This document shows, one piece after another, positions 50,677 through 60,189 of a DNA stretch of 64,000 nucleotides. The notes below the pieces were generated by a model. That model was not told where the DNA came from. It saw only the letters and a program-made list of their open reading frames with translations, and ran no database searches. Both the position numbers and the translations under genes were made by a program. How positions within the stretch are numbered: position 1 is the stretch's first letter; the number at the start of each line of letters is the position of its first letter. This DNA is from Diplonema papillatum (taxonomy: Eukaryota; Euglenozoa; Diplonemea; Diplonemida; Diplonemidae), in contig JAPJBO010000880.1 in NCBI GenBank assembly GCA_030068145.1, positions 1 through 64,000 on the forward strand, read 5' to 3'.

Positions 50677-51480
50677 TTGTTCTATAGCAAGTGATTGCTT
50701 GTTCTATAGCAAGTGATTGCTTGTTCTATAGCAAGTGATTGCTTGTTCTATAGCAAGTGATCACTTGTTCTATAGCAAGTGATTGCTTGTTCTATAGCAA
50801 GTGATTGCTTGTTCTATAGCAAGTGATTGCTTGTTGTATAACAAGTGATTGCTTGTTGTATAACAAGTGATTGCTTGTTGTATAACAAGTGATTGCTTGT
50901 TCTATAGCAAGTGATTGCTTGTTCTATAGCAAGTGATTGCTTGTTCTATAGCAAGTGATCACTTGTTCTATAGCAAGTGATTGCTTGTTCTATAGCAAGT
51001 GATTGCTTGTTCTATAGCAAGTGATTGCTTGTTCTATAGCAAGTGATCACTTGTTCTATAGCAAGTGATTGCTTGTTGTATAACAAGTGATTGCTTGTTC
51101 TATAGCAAGTGATTGCTTGTTCTATAGCAAGTGATTGCTTGTTCTATAGCAAGTGATTGCTTGTTGTATAACAAGTGATTGCTTGTTCTATAGCAAGTGA
51201 TTGCTTGTTCTATAGCAAGTGATTGCTTGTTCTATAGCAAGTGATTGCTTGTTCTATAGCAAGTGATTGCTTGTTCTATAGCAAGTGATTGCTTGTTCTA
51301 TAGCAAGTGATTGCTTGTTCTATAGCAAGTGATTGCTTGTTCTATAGCAAGTGATCACTTGTTCTATAGCAAGTGATTGCTTGTTGTATAACAAGTGATT
51401 GCTTGTTGTATAACAAGTGATTGCTTGTTCTATAGCAAGTGATTGCTTGTTGTATAACAAGTGATTGCTTGTTATATGCC
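50677..51480 (+). repeat. 22-bp palindromic satellite, right block
   Basis: About 36 units with the same two unit types as the left block. It ends at cttgttatatgcccagtaca, a decayed unit, with one more half-unit (atataacaagtg) at 51,490. Confidence 0.95.
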
Positions 51481-51484
51481 CAGT

Positions 51485-52005
51485 ACAGGATATATAACAA
51501 GTGTTTGGGTGTAATTCCATAAGGAACCTGGGGTTTGTACCTACCTACGAGAGAAACCCATGTGATCTGCAAGACACACGGCTTTTAGCAAACAAGCATG
51601 TCACGGGAACGTGTCCAAAATGTTGTCCTCCAAATGTTGTCCGCAATTCCTCCCAAAATTGTCACAAATTTCCCCCGGTCCCCCACTTCAGACAAACCGC
51701 CAGATGACAAACCTGTCCCCAGAGCAAACTGAACCTGGCGGTAGCTACATGCGTAGCGCCGTTCACGAGTACAGACGAACGGCCATTCGAAGCCTGTAAA
51801 GGACAGAATACGTGGGTTTCTTCCCACGCTCTTCACGCGCGTACCACGCGCGTGATTCACGCGCGTACCAAAACGGGCTTTTTTTGGTACGTGCGTGAAT
51901 CACGCCCACGCTCACGCCCGCAGACCTCACGAAAATATATAAATAGCGAGAGGGTAACGCGCGTTTCACTACCATGTTGTTAGAAATATAACTAGTGATG
52001 TCCCA
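51485..52005. other. No recognised gene; strong hairpin inside
   Basis: No coding frame with motifs is present. The stretch holds the inverted repeat at 51,851-51,904 and cacgcgcgta-type short repeats just left of it. Confidence 0.3.
51851..51904. repeat. 23-bp-arm inverted repeat
   Basis: The left arm cgtgattcacgcgcgtacca with aaa faces the right arm tttggtacgtgcgtgaatca with cg across cgggcttt, with one mismatch. The hairpin would be very stable. Confidence 0.8.
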
Positions 52006-52182
52006 AAAACCGTACACCGCGAGAGTAGGAGAAGTAGAAAGGGAAACTAGAATTTTCGTTGACCGCACTACCCTAAGCCCAAATCCTGGACGTGGTTTCA
52101 GGTGGCAAATTTGGCAAATGATCATGATCAGAAGGTCCTACTTGGGCGGTTCAGTTTCCTCACACATTACATGTGGCTAAAA
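52006..52182 (+). repeat. Dispersed repeat R4, complete copy
   Basis: The sequence runs from accgtacaccgcgagagtag through gttgaccgcactaccctaag and ggtggcaaatttggcaaatg to cacattacatgtggctaaaa. It serves as the reference for the partial copies. Confidence 0.5.
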
Positions 52183-52436
52183 AAAAAACAGCTAGCAAGT
52201 GCGTCGTGAACCTACCGTCGTGAAAACTTCGTGTTTTTTGGTCATTTGGTGAAGAAGGCCGCAGAAACAGCAAACGAGTGGGGTCTCCAGGGATGCTGCT
52301 GTGTTGGCGGCGCAACGTCGGGACCAGGGCAGCAGCCAAACAGCCGGGTTCAAACGTGCTGGTCAAAAGCCACGTCCCGGCTACCCACTGGCATGACCAG
52401 GCGAATAATTGACGGGTAGAAGCTGAAGAACTCGCA

Positions 52437-53195
52437 ACAAGACGATTGTTGATAGAAGGAGGGCTCACCGGGAACCAGCAACGGCTGGTACGAGCAGTCA
52501 TCACCAACGCTGTGTTGATGGGAAAGCGGCTTGGGCACGATGTCTGCACGTACTGCGACGCGGGGGGAACCGGATGACGAGCACCACATGTTGTGGGACT
52601 GCACGAGGTGGACGGCGGTTAGGAGGAGGTGCAATGGGAGATCTGCACGATGAGCGAGCGACTAAAAACGTCGCAGAGTACACGGCTCTGGTCAATGCAC
52701 TGCACCGACTGCAAGACCTGGAGCGCAGAGCTGGTTGTTCGGGGGACATTGGACTTGCCATTGACCATATGACAGGGAACGCGCGTTGTTCCGAAGCTTT
52801 GCGCCCGTACAAGACGAGGGCGCATGCAGAGGTGGCAGAACTGCGGCGGAAAGAAGTCATGATAAAGCTGGAGCACGTGCCACGCTAGCAGAACATCGAT
52901 GTCGACCGCAAGTGGCTTTCATCCAACTTTCTACCCTTTGCCGTCAACGAGTCCACGTGTACTACGAATGGTACGGGGCCGAGCATCGTGCCCTGCGCAC
53001 CCAACCTCCGGACCACCAATATTTCACCTTTACCACTGCTTTTCTGCCCATCGCACAGTTGCGGAGCCAGCTGATCGTGTGTCGGCAGACCTTCAAGCCT
53101 TCGAGTTTGCTGAGCCGGACGGCCAGTAGCTGTACCCCCTTCGCGATGCCTACGCCTCCGATCTGCCTCGCACGTGGGTCCTTGTAGCCCACAAT
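52437..53195 (+). mobile_element. LINE-A remnant: finger, RNase H and tail
   Basis: RNase H is clearest here: GDLHDERATKNVAEYTAL, VNALHRLQDL, then IGLAIDHMTGNARCSEALRP and VMIKLEHVPR. The N-terminal side has RRLLIEGGLTGNQQRLVRAV and the finger VCTYCDAGGTG, followed in the next frame by EHHMLWDCTRW. A stop replaces the codon after LEHVPR, where the 53.6 kb copy reads KQNIDADALS. The tail begins near 52,940. Confidence 0.65.
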
Positions 53196-53225
53196 AACAA
53201 ACATTCTTCGCATCGTGAAACATAC

Positions 53226-53324
53226 CCTTGGTCTGCATATTGACGTTGGCACCAGCTGAGATCAATTCCTTGACAACCTTCAAGTGACCTTTCTCGCTGG
53301 ATGCATGCAGAGCTGTCCAACCAT
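53226..53324 (-). CDS. Ankyrin-repeat exon ANK-19 (99 nt)
   Basis: The exon reads DGWTALHASSEKGHLKVVKE, then LISAGANVNMQTK. It has a CAG acceptor and GTATGT donor, phase 1/1. Confidence 0.75.
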
Positions 53325-53585
53325 CTGTGTCATTGGGTGAGCGGCTAAAATGTACAACGACACGAACACAATGTGTGGGTGGTAACAATCAGATGCAGAC
53401 TGCATCACGAGCAGCCTGAAGCGGGAGGTGTTACTTTCAGATTCACGTTTCAGCGTCGAGACGCTGACGACAGAGAATGGATGATCTAGGGCAACCACGT
53501 ACAGATATACCGTGTCATGGGGTTGACGAGTGACTCCGTTTGCAGGTAACATGTGGCATCTTCTTCTCCGGAAAGCGCGTGGTGT

Positions 53586-53978
53586 GAGCCGGCGGAAAGA
53601 CGTCAAGAGAAAGCAGGAGCACGTGCCGCGCAAGCAGAACATCGATGCCGACGCTTTGTCGAGCCGCAAGCGGCTTTCATTCTATCCTTTGCTGTGAGTT
53701 CCTCGAACAACGATTCCACGTGTACTACGAATGGTACGGGGCCGAGGATCGTGCCCTGCGTACCTTGCTTTTGGTCGGACCGCCAATCTTTTTCACCTTT
53801 ATCACTGCTTCTCTGCCCATCACAAAGTTGCGGAGCCACCTGATCGTGTGCCGGCCGACGTTCAAGCCTTCGAGTTTGCTGAGCCGGACGTCCAGTAGCT
53901 GTTCTCTTCTCGATGCCTACGCCTCCTCTGTGCTGACTTGACATCTACCTCGCACTTGGGGGCCTTATACCCACATCA
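53586..53978 (+). mobile_element. LINE-A remnant: RNase H end and tail
   Basis: The plus frame reads RRKDVKRKQEHVPRKQNIDA, then DALSSRKRLSFYPL, the typical C-terminal HVPRxxNxxADALS segment of a retroelement RNase H. The tail follows without interruption to the ANK-20 donor side. It is joined on the left to an ankyrin upstream flank at gtgtgagccggc. Confidence 0.65.
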
Positions 53979-54007
53979 ACAAACATTCTTCGCGTCGTAA
54001 GACATAC

Positions 54008-54106
54008 CCTTGGTCTGCACATCGAGGTTGACACCAGCTGCGATCAATTCCTTGACAACTTCCGAGTGACCGTTGTTGCTGGCCCTATGCAGAGCCGTCC
54101 AACCAT
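54008..54106 (-). CDS. Ankyrin-repeat exon ANK-20 (99 nt)
   Basis: The exon reads DGWTALHRASNNGHSEVVKE, then LIAAGVNLDVQTK. It has a CAG acceptor and GTATGT donor. The TTTTAG word upstream is changed to TTTTTAC, again supporting CAG as the acceptor. Confidence 0.75.
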
Positions 54107-54218
54107 CTGTGTCATTGGGTGAGCGGTAAAAATGTACAACGACACGAACACAATGTGTGGGTGGTAGCAATCAGATGCAGACTGCATCGGCAGCCTGAAA
54201 CGGGAGGTGTTACTTTCA

Positions 54219-54281
54219 AGCGTTATTTGTGGATTAGAAGGTCGGTATTTTAAAGTCTCCGGTTGACCGTAGAGGCTTGAG
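54219..54281 (-). mobile_element. 61-nt LINE-B 3'-end insertion
   Basis: Other ankyrin flanks read gttactttcagattcacg without a break. Here 61 nt identical to 48,989-49,049 (agcgttatttgtggattaga ... gtagaggcttg) are inserted, with tttca on both sides as a possible target duplication. Confidence 0.7.
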
Positions 54282-54474
54282 TTTCAGATTCACGTTTCAC
54301 GGTCGAGACGCTGGCGACAGAGAATCGATGATCATGGGCAACCACGAATATACCGTGTGTCATGTGGTGACGAGTGACTCCGTTTGCAGTTGACATGTGG
54401 CATCTTCTTCTCCGGGAAGCACGTGGTGTGAGCCGCCGTCCACATTGGAATTCGGTGGTTTTGAATTCTGTCTT

Positions 54475-54660
54475 TTTCTGGTGCCCTCTCCGCCAAGCCC
54501 TGTGGCATGGCTTTCCTTTGGGGCTCCAAGGCGTCAACCAAGCGGGCAGAGCCGAACACACTCACACCGGTAATAACGGAGTTCAGGAAGACTCTGACCA
54601 AGTTGACCAAGGAAAGGCACCAGAGCAGAAGGCTGGCGAGTCTGCCTCATTCAAGGCTAG
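54475..54660 (+). mobile_element. LINE-A RT 5' fragment
   Basis: The block gccctctccgccaagccctg, ggctccaaggcgtcaacca and caagttgaccaaggaaagg matches the RT start at 38.2-38.3 kb. It leaves off at ggctggcgagtctgcc. Confidence 0.55.
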
Positions 54661-55680
54661 GGCAGTGATCATGACAAACGTTGAAAGTTTGAACGTTTGA
54701 TAACAGGTATCCCATATCGAGCTTGCGGGGGGACCAACGCGGCCGGGGTTATACGAAGTGAAGATAGCAAAAGAACGGAATTTAGCTACGCAAACTGATT
54801 GTGTCTTGCTTTCAGGACACAATACGCCGCCGACAACAACTCTGAACTCTGGTTGCTCCATGGTATTGCTTTCAATGCTTGAATAGTGGTCCATCGCAAC
54901 AAGTGCTCCGTCCGCCACTGTGCCTGCAACTTCTCCAGCTGCGGCTTCTTGTGTTTTCTTCTACGACTTCCTCTGTCACAGCTCGTTTCGTGAAGCTGGG
55001 GCGGCTAACGTTCAGTTGCCGCTGACTTAGGGGCCGCCTTTGCAGGTGCAATATTAGGTTGCAGGCTCTCTGGATGTCAACGGTTCGCAAGTACATCCGC
55101 GAGCCCTTCGAATCCAGCGAGCCCAGCGCCAGCGAGTCAAGGAGACCTAATCCACAAATAACGCTAAACGCACGAGCAAATTCGGTTCCCGAGTTCACAA
55201 ACAGCTTTGAAAGCCTGCATCCACGAACAGCCGAACCGAACTGTGGCAGTGAAGGCAGAGGAGGAAAGGAAAGTTCACTTCACAGAGGAAGCAGCAGCTG
55301 GAGAAGTTGCCCTCCTTATTATATCCTTTAATAATATCCTGGCTTATACAAAAAAAGAAAAGTCAGAGCGCCCTTAGTCGAAGCCTCTAGAAGACACAAG
55401 TTTTTACCGCTGCTAAGAGCACGAATTTCAAAGTGAGAGCATCGAAGACCCGCAGCGAGTGACAAAGACGACCCTCGTCGTGGTACCACGTCGTGGGCCC
55501 TCAAACCCGTGTTTTCGTCGCCGAGCCATGCGAATAATTGAGGGCGCCATGTACTTGTCATACGTATGACAAGTACGTTGTACTTGCCATGTGACAACTT
55601 ATATGAGGAAATTACCCTAGTCTCGCATACAATTGGCAGAGAAAAGTGGCACACAGCTCCCCGCCTGTCTTCCAGGTATT
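54661..55680. other. No recognised gene
   Basis: The stretch is mostly unique. A minus-strand frame at 54,872-55,198 (108 codons) and a plus frame at 55,059-55,331 show no motifs. A 19-nt LINE-B end (ctaatccacaaataacgct, 55,149) lies here in the opposite orientation to the others. A short palindromic cluster, cttgtcatacgtatgacaag, sits at 55,555. Confidence 0.3.
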
Positions 55681-55727
55681 GCACCTGATCAAGCCCCTCG
55701 CCTTCAATGCCTCCATGTAAAGCATAC

Positions 55728-55826
55728 CCTTGTCCTGCACATCGACGTTGGCACCAGCTGCGATCAATTTCTTGACAACTGGCGAGTGACCGTTGTTGCT
55801 GGCCTTAGGCAGAGCCGCCCAACCAT
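55728..55826 (-). CDS. Ankyrin-repeat exon ANK-21 (99 nt)
   Basis: The exon reads DGWAALPKASNNGHSPVVKK, then LIAAGANVDVQDK. It has a CAG acceptor and GTATGC donor. Its downstream intron start (ggcacacagctcc, cctgtcttccaggtattg) is shared only with ANK-22, so these two form a sub-family. Confidence 0.72.
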
Positions 55827-56079
55827 CTGTGTCATTAAGTGAGCGGCTAAAACGGACAACGACACGAACACAATGTGTGGGTGGTAGCAATCAGATGCAG
55901 ACTGCATCACGGGCAGCCTGAAGCGGGAGGTGCTACTTTCAGATTCACGTTTCAGGGTCGAGACGCTGGCGACGGAGAACCGATGATCTCGTACAGATAT
56001 ACCGTGTCATGGGGTTGGCGAGTGGGTATCTTCTTCTGGGAAGCACGTGGTGTGAGCCGCGGAATTCGGTGTTCTTTGG

Positions 56080-56225
56080 ATTCTGTCTTTTTTAGGTACC
56101 TTCTCCGCCGAGCTGTGGCATGGCCTTCCTTTGGGGCTCCAAGGCGTCTACCAAGCGGACAGAGCCGAACACACGCACACCGGTAACAAAGAAGAAAATC
56201 CAGAAGACTCTCACCGCTTGTAGCA
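56080..56225 (+). mobile_element. LINE-A RT 5' fragment
   Basis: The segment ttctccgccgag, ggctccaaggcgtctaccaa and agaagactctcacc matches the other RT starts. It is cut at gcttgtagcaaagc. Confidence 0.5.
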
Positions 56226-56229
56226 AAGC

Positions 56230-56495
56230 TATGTTCGGGCCCCCATCGTGCACTTCCTCCCAAAAGAACTCCTACGGACACCTTTCTCGTCGCAGAGGAT
56301 CCCCGCGAGGCCGATCTCGCTCGCGTCCGTGAGATGATGTACCTCACTGGAGGCCTCTGCCGAGCTCCAACGGTCCGAGAGAAGCCCTTCTCCAGGTCCT
56401 TCAGCAGGGACGCCCACCATTCGAGGGCGCCTCTGAGGTTACCGTTGCACGCCTCCTTTGCGCCCGCTCTCCGGTAGAGGGCGCTCAGCATGGCT
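56230..56495 (-). pseudogene. Retroelement RNase H fragment
   Basis: Minus-strand frames read NGNLRGALEWWASLLKDLEK and, after a frameshift, VHHLTDASEIGLAGILCDEK followed by GV. The TDASxxGLAGIL segment is the first catalytic-Asp strand of a retroelement RNase H, and the WW segment is the usual preceding connection. It belongs to a different element from LINE-A and from the 22.8 kb DIRS-like element. Confidence 0.5.
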
Positions 56496-56820
56496 CTCCC
56501 GCACCTCCCAACAAGGGCGCTAGATGCACAACAAAAGCTTCCCTACCAGGCTCTCCGCTTCGCCGGTCGACATCCTGTTGTCTCGGAGGTGCCCAGGGTG
56601 GAACATAAGATCTGGGCCTCTGGGTCAAGGGCCAAGCAGGGGTTTTAGGTGTTTTTTGGGTGGTCACCAGATTCTCTAAGGTGAAATGGTCAAAACCCCC
56701 TGGAAAATTGGGGCAAAAAAAAATTTACGAAGCGCGGTTTTTAGGTCATTCCGGCAGGGGACTTTAAAAACCCGGTGTCCCGGTGTCAGACACCGGGAAA
56801 ACCCGGTGTGTCAAAAAAAG

Positions 56821-56998
56821 AGGTAGTAGTAGTAGTAGTAGTATGTGTCGTCTGCCGAAGCAGCCGGAGACAGCAGGCGCAGGGGGCAGGTCTTGCTTTA
56901 CAATTCTCTTCTTCATGGAGACCCACCCCCGGCAATCCCGACTGTCCAATCTCTGTCGCGAAAGGTTTGTGCCCTATAGTGATGAGGTGGTTGACCAG
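56821..56998 (+). repeat. Dispersed repeat R6 with AGT microsatellite
   Basis: A (tag)n run of seven units leads into the same block as 8,738-8,900. Confidence 0.55.
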
Positions 56999-57229
56999 AC
57001 CCTCACGAAACAGTAACCTTCGCAATGAAGGCACGCGCAGCTGAGTGTATGTAGGCGATCCATACAACAGTTGCATCAGACGCAGCTTGATCCGAAAGCT
57101 CGCTAGGGGAGGTGACGCTGCTCGCCTGCCAGTCTCACAACTGACTGCTGCCCAAAAAAAGAGGGAAAAAAAAAAGTCAGAAAATTTCTGGGAAAAAAAT
57201 TTTCCGGATTTCTGGTTTTTCACTGTGAC

Positions 57230-57785
57230 GGCTGGAAGTTTTCTCGTGGAAACTACGGCGGAAATTCCTTTCGTGGGAAACTGTTGGTGGAAATTTCTCT
57301 CACGACAGAAAGCTGAAGGAGTCTCGTGGCGGAGACTACTGGCGGAAATTTTTCTCGTGGTGGAAACCTGATGGAAGTGTTCTCGTGGAAACTACTGGCG
57401 GAAATTTTGAGCGTGGGAAACTGATGGTGGAAACTTCTCTCACGACAGAAAACTCATGGAAATTTTCTCGTGGCGGAGACTACTGGCGGAAATTTCTCTC
57501 GTGGCGGAAACCTGATGGAAATTTCTCATGGCAGAAACCACCGGCGGAAGTTTCTTTCACGGGAAACTTGGTATTTTCTAGCAGAAACTTTTGGTGGAAA
57601 TCTGTTTCACGACAGAAACCTGATGGAAATTTCTTTGTAGACTGTTAGGCGGAAACTACCGGCAGAAATTTATTCATGGGAAACTATTGGTGGAAATCCT
57701 TTGTAACGGAACCCATCGGTGGAAATTTCTCGTGGCAGAAACCCGATGGAAATCTTCTCATATCAGAAACCACCGCTGCAGCAGG
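57230..57785 (+). repeat. Degenerate tandem repeat, about 35-45 nt period
   Basis: The words ctggcggaaatttctctcgt, ggaaactgatgg and ggcagaaacc recur about fourteen times with variable spacing. The apparent repetitive frame (RKPDGNF, WWKSVSRQKPDGN) comes from this. Confidence 0.75.
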
Positions 57786-57789
57786 TTTT

Positions 57790-58740
57790 CGTCCTGCACA
57801 AAGCCCCTGCATTGCCTGCCACGGTGGAACATTGTGAACAGAATGAGCAAATTATGTGATAGCCCCACGGAAAAGATACTCAGCCAAAATACCTGCGCAG
57901 CAGGCGCGCAAATTTTTGGTGCATTTTCTGACCAGCCAGGCTGAGTACGAAGATCGCTAAAAACAGTTTTCCATGAAAGCAATTTCCGCCGGGTGAACAG
58001 CCAACGTATTTCCGCCCATCTGTGTAGCTGTAAGTGCAACCGTCAAAACTTCCGCGCCTGCGGCGCTGAAAAAATATGGGCAAATCCAACAACTTCTGAA
58101 AAAGAGTTTGTCAATCCATGGATACTGGGGCCAAGAAAAAGCGAAAAAAGGTCGAAAATCTTTGTGTTTGCAGTGTGAGTAAGTGGCTTCGTAACAGTCC
58201 TCAAACTGCAGGATAAAGATCAGTGGGTAAATCAATTGAAAGATTACCGGGATATAAGGGCACGAATTTGCTTTGACCGGGATGTAAGGGCATTACACCG
58301 AAACTTTTATCTTCTTTCAATTCCATCCTGAGGGTTCTCATTGACAATTGTCAATGAAAAATAGGCATTCTGGCCAATCCGGCGGGGTGGCAGAAAGTGC
58401 CGATTCTTAGAAACACCCCTGCATCTACTAAGTCTTCCTGAACCGTTTCTGGGCATATTTTGTCCGGGAAATACCTTCCCAACAGTTCCGAGTACATCAT
58501 CACTCATTTTTGGTGGTTGAAGGGGGTTTAGGCCCCAGAACGCCCTTGAAACACCCTTGGAAGATGATTCTGTCGGAGTTCAAGGACGATCCACGTATTG
58601 GTGGAGAGGACCCCCACCATGCGGGAAATGCCTAGATCATGAGCGGAGGATGCATTGCTCCACTCTCACGGCTCTGATGCCCCTGGCACACAGCTCCTGC
58701 CTGTCCTCCAGGTATTGTACCACCTCAGAGCCCTTCGCCT
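57790..58740. other. No recognised gene
   Basis: This is unique sequence. A short direct repeat ccgggatataagggca/ccgggatgtaagggca lies at 58,247-58,292. No coding features are recognised. Confidence 0.3.
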
Positions 58741-58755
58741 CCACGTACGACATAC

Positions 58756-58854
58756 CCTTGTCCTGCACATCGACATTGGCATCAGCTGCGATCAATTCCT
58801 TGACAACTTCCGAGTGACCGTTGTTGCTGGCCCTATGCAGAGCCGTCCAACCAT
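58756..58854 (-). CDS. Ankyrin-repeat exon ANK-22 (99 nt)
   Basis: The exon reads DGWTALHRASNNGHSEVVKE, then LIAADANVDVQDK. It has a CAG acceptor and GTATGT donor. The intron start is of the ANK-21 type (gcacacagctcctgcctgtc). Confidence 0.75.
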
Positions 58855-59039
58855 CTGTGTCATTGGGTGAGCGGCTAATGTACAACGACACGAACACAAT
58901 GTGTGGGTGGTAGCAATCAGATGCAGACTGCATCACGGGCAGCCTGAAGCGGGAGGTGTTACTTTCAGATTCACGTTTCACGGTCGAGACGCTGGCGACA
59001 GAGAATGTACCGTGTCATGGGATTGACGAGTGTCCGCCG

Positions 59040-59300
59040 CCCTCCACATGGGAATCCGGTGTTTTCTGGATTCTGTCTTTTTTTGGTGCTAGAAGACTCC
59101 CACCAAGTTGACCAAGGAGACGGCACCAGGGTGGCGACTCCATGAGTTGATGGTAGTACGTGGTCTGAGCCGCGCTCCACTTTGGAATTCGGTGTTTCTG
59201 GATTCCCTCTTTTTTTAGATGCTCTCCTGGTCCTCATGAGGACCCCCGACAGGCCTCTGCCGAGCCCTGTGGCAATGACCTTCCTTTGGGATTTGGGAAC
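59040..59300. repeat. Two ankyrin-intron blocks in tandem
   Basis: The ccctccacatgggaatccgg / ggattctgtctttttttggt block occurs twice (59,040 and 59,175). A piece of the RT start (caagttgaccaaggagacgg) lies between. The second copy ends with the cctggtcctcatgaggaccc block. Confidence 0.5.
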
Positions 59301-59539
59301 TCTCTGTCGGCTATTCACTCCTGCATGGGAGAATGCTGCTACTGCAAGTTCCACTAGAATATAGAAAAGGGGCAAAACAAGGGTTTAACGTACGATGGGG
59401 TAGCCCCCCGAGATAGCCACCATGTGTGAGTGAATAGGGTTTGCCAGGAGGTCACTCCACCAGACCCATACCGCCAGTAAAAGAAATGCGTAGTTTTGGT
59501 TTATTGAAAGTCCTGGACCGCAAGTGACATGTCGGAGAC

Positions 59540-59805
59540 ATTCTTCTCGGTGAGAGACTCAACCGGCATCCGCGACGATGAAGATCGTGCGAAGACACTT
59601 CGAGGGCATTGTCCACGGCATCGACGGACCGGCAACACGACGATTGCTGATAGAAGCAGGGCTCACCCGGTACCAGCAACGGCGGGTACGAGCAGTCATC
59701 ACCAACGCTGTGTCGACGGGGAAGCGGTTTGGGCACCGTCCTTCCCGCTGCCTAAACCTCCTCTGTGATGTGATCTGCCTCGCACGTGGGCCTTCGAACA
59801 CCCAC
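59540..59805 (+). mobile_element. LINE-A remnant: RT thumb joined to short tail
   Basis: The plus frame reads MKIVRRHFEGIVHGIDGPAT, then RRLLIEAGLTRYQQRRVRAV. It breaks at the finger and joins cctcctctgtgatgtgatct of the tail, which leads to the ANK-23 donor side. Confidence 0.55.
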
Positions 59806-59838
59806 ATTAACAAACATTCTTCGCATCGTAAAACATAC

Positions 59839-59937
59839 CCTTGGTCTGCCCATCGACATTGGCACCAGCTGCAATTAATTCCTTGACAACTTTCGAGTTA
59901 CCGTCGCGGCTGGCCCTGTACAGAGCCGTGCAACCAT
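59839..59937 (-). CDS. Ankyrin-repeat exon ANK-23 (99 nt)
   Basis: The exon reads DGCTALYRASRDGNSKVVKE, then LIAAGANVDGQTK. It has a CAG acceptor and GTATGT donor. TTTTAG is changed to TTTTTAC as at ANK-20. Confidence 0.75.
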
Positions 59938-60189
59938 CTGTGTCATTGGGTGAGCGGTAAAAATGTACAACGACACGAACACAATGTGTGGGTGGTAGCA
60001 ATCAGATGCAGACTGCATCACGGGCAGCCTGAAGCCGGAGGTGTTACCTTTCAGAATCACGTTTCACGGTCGAGACGCTGGCGACAGAGAATCGATGAAA
60101 TTGGGCAACCACGAATTCTCCGTGTCATGTGGGTGACAAGGTGACTCCGTTTGCACAGTTGACATGTGGCATTTTCTCCGGGAAGCACG

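Noticed and set aside
46970..51480. CRISPR array
   Set aside because: The 22-bp units abut without unique spacers, the context is eukaryotic, and no cas genes are present.
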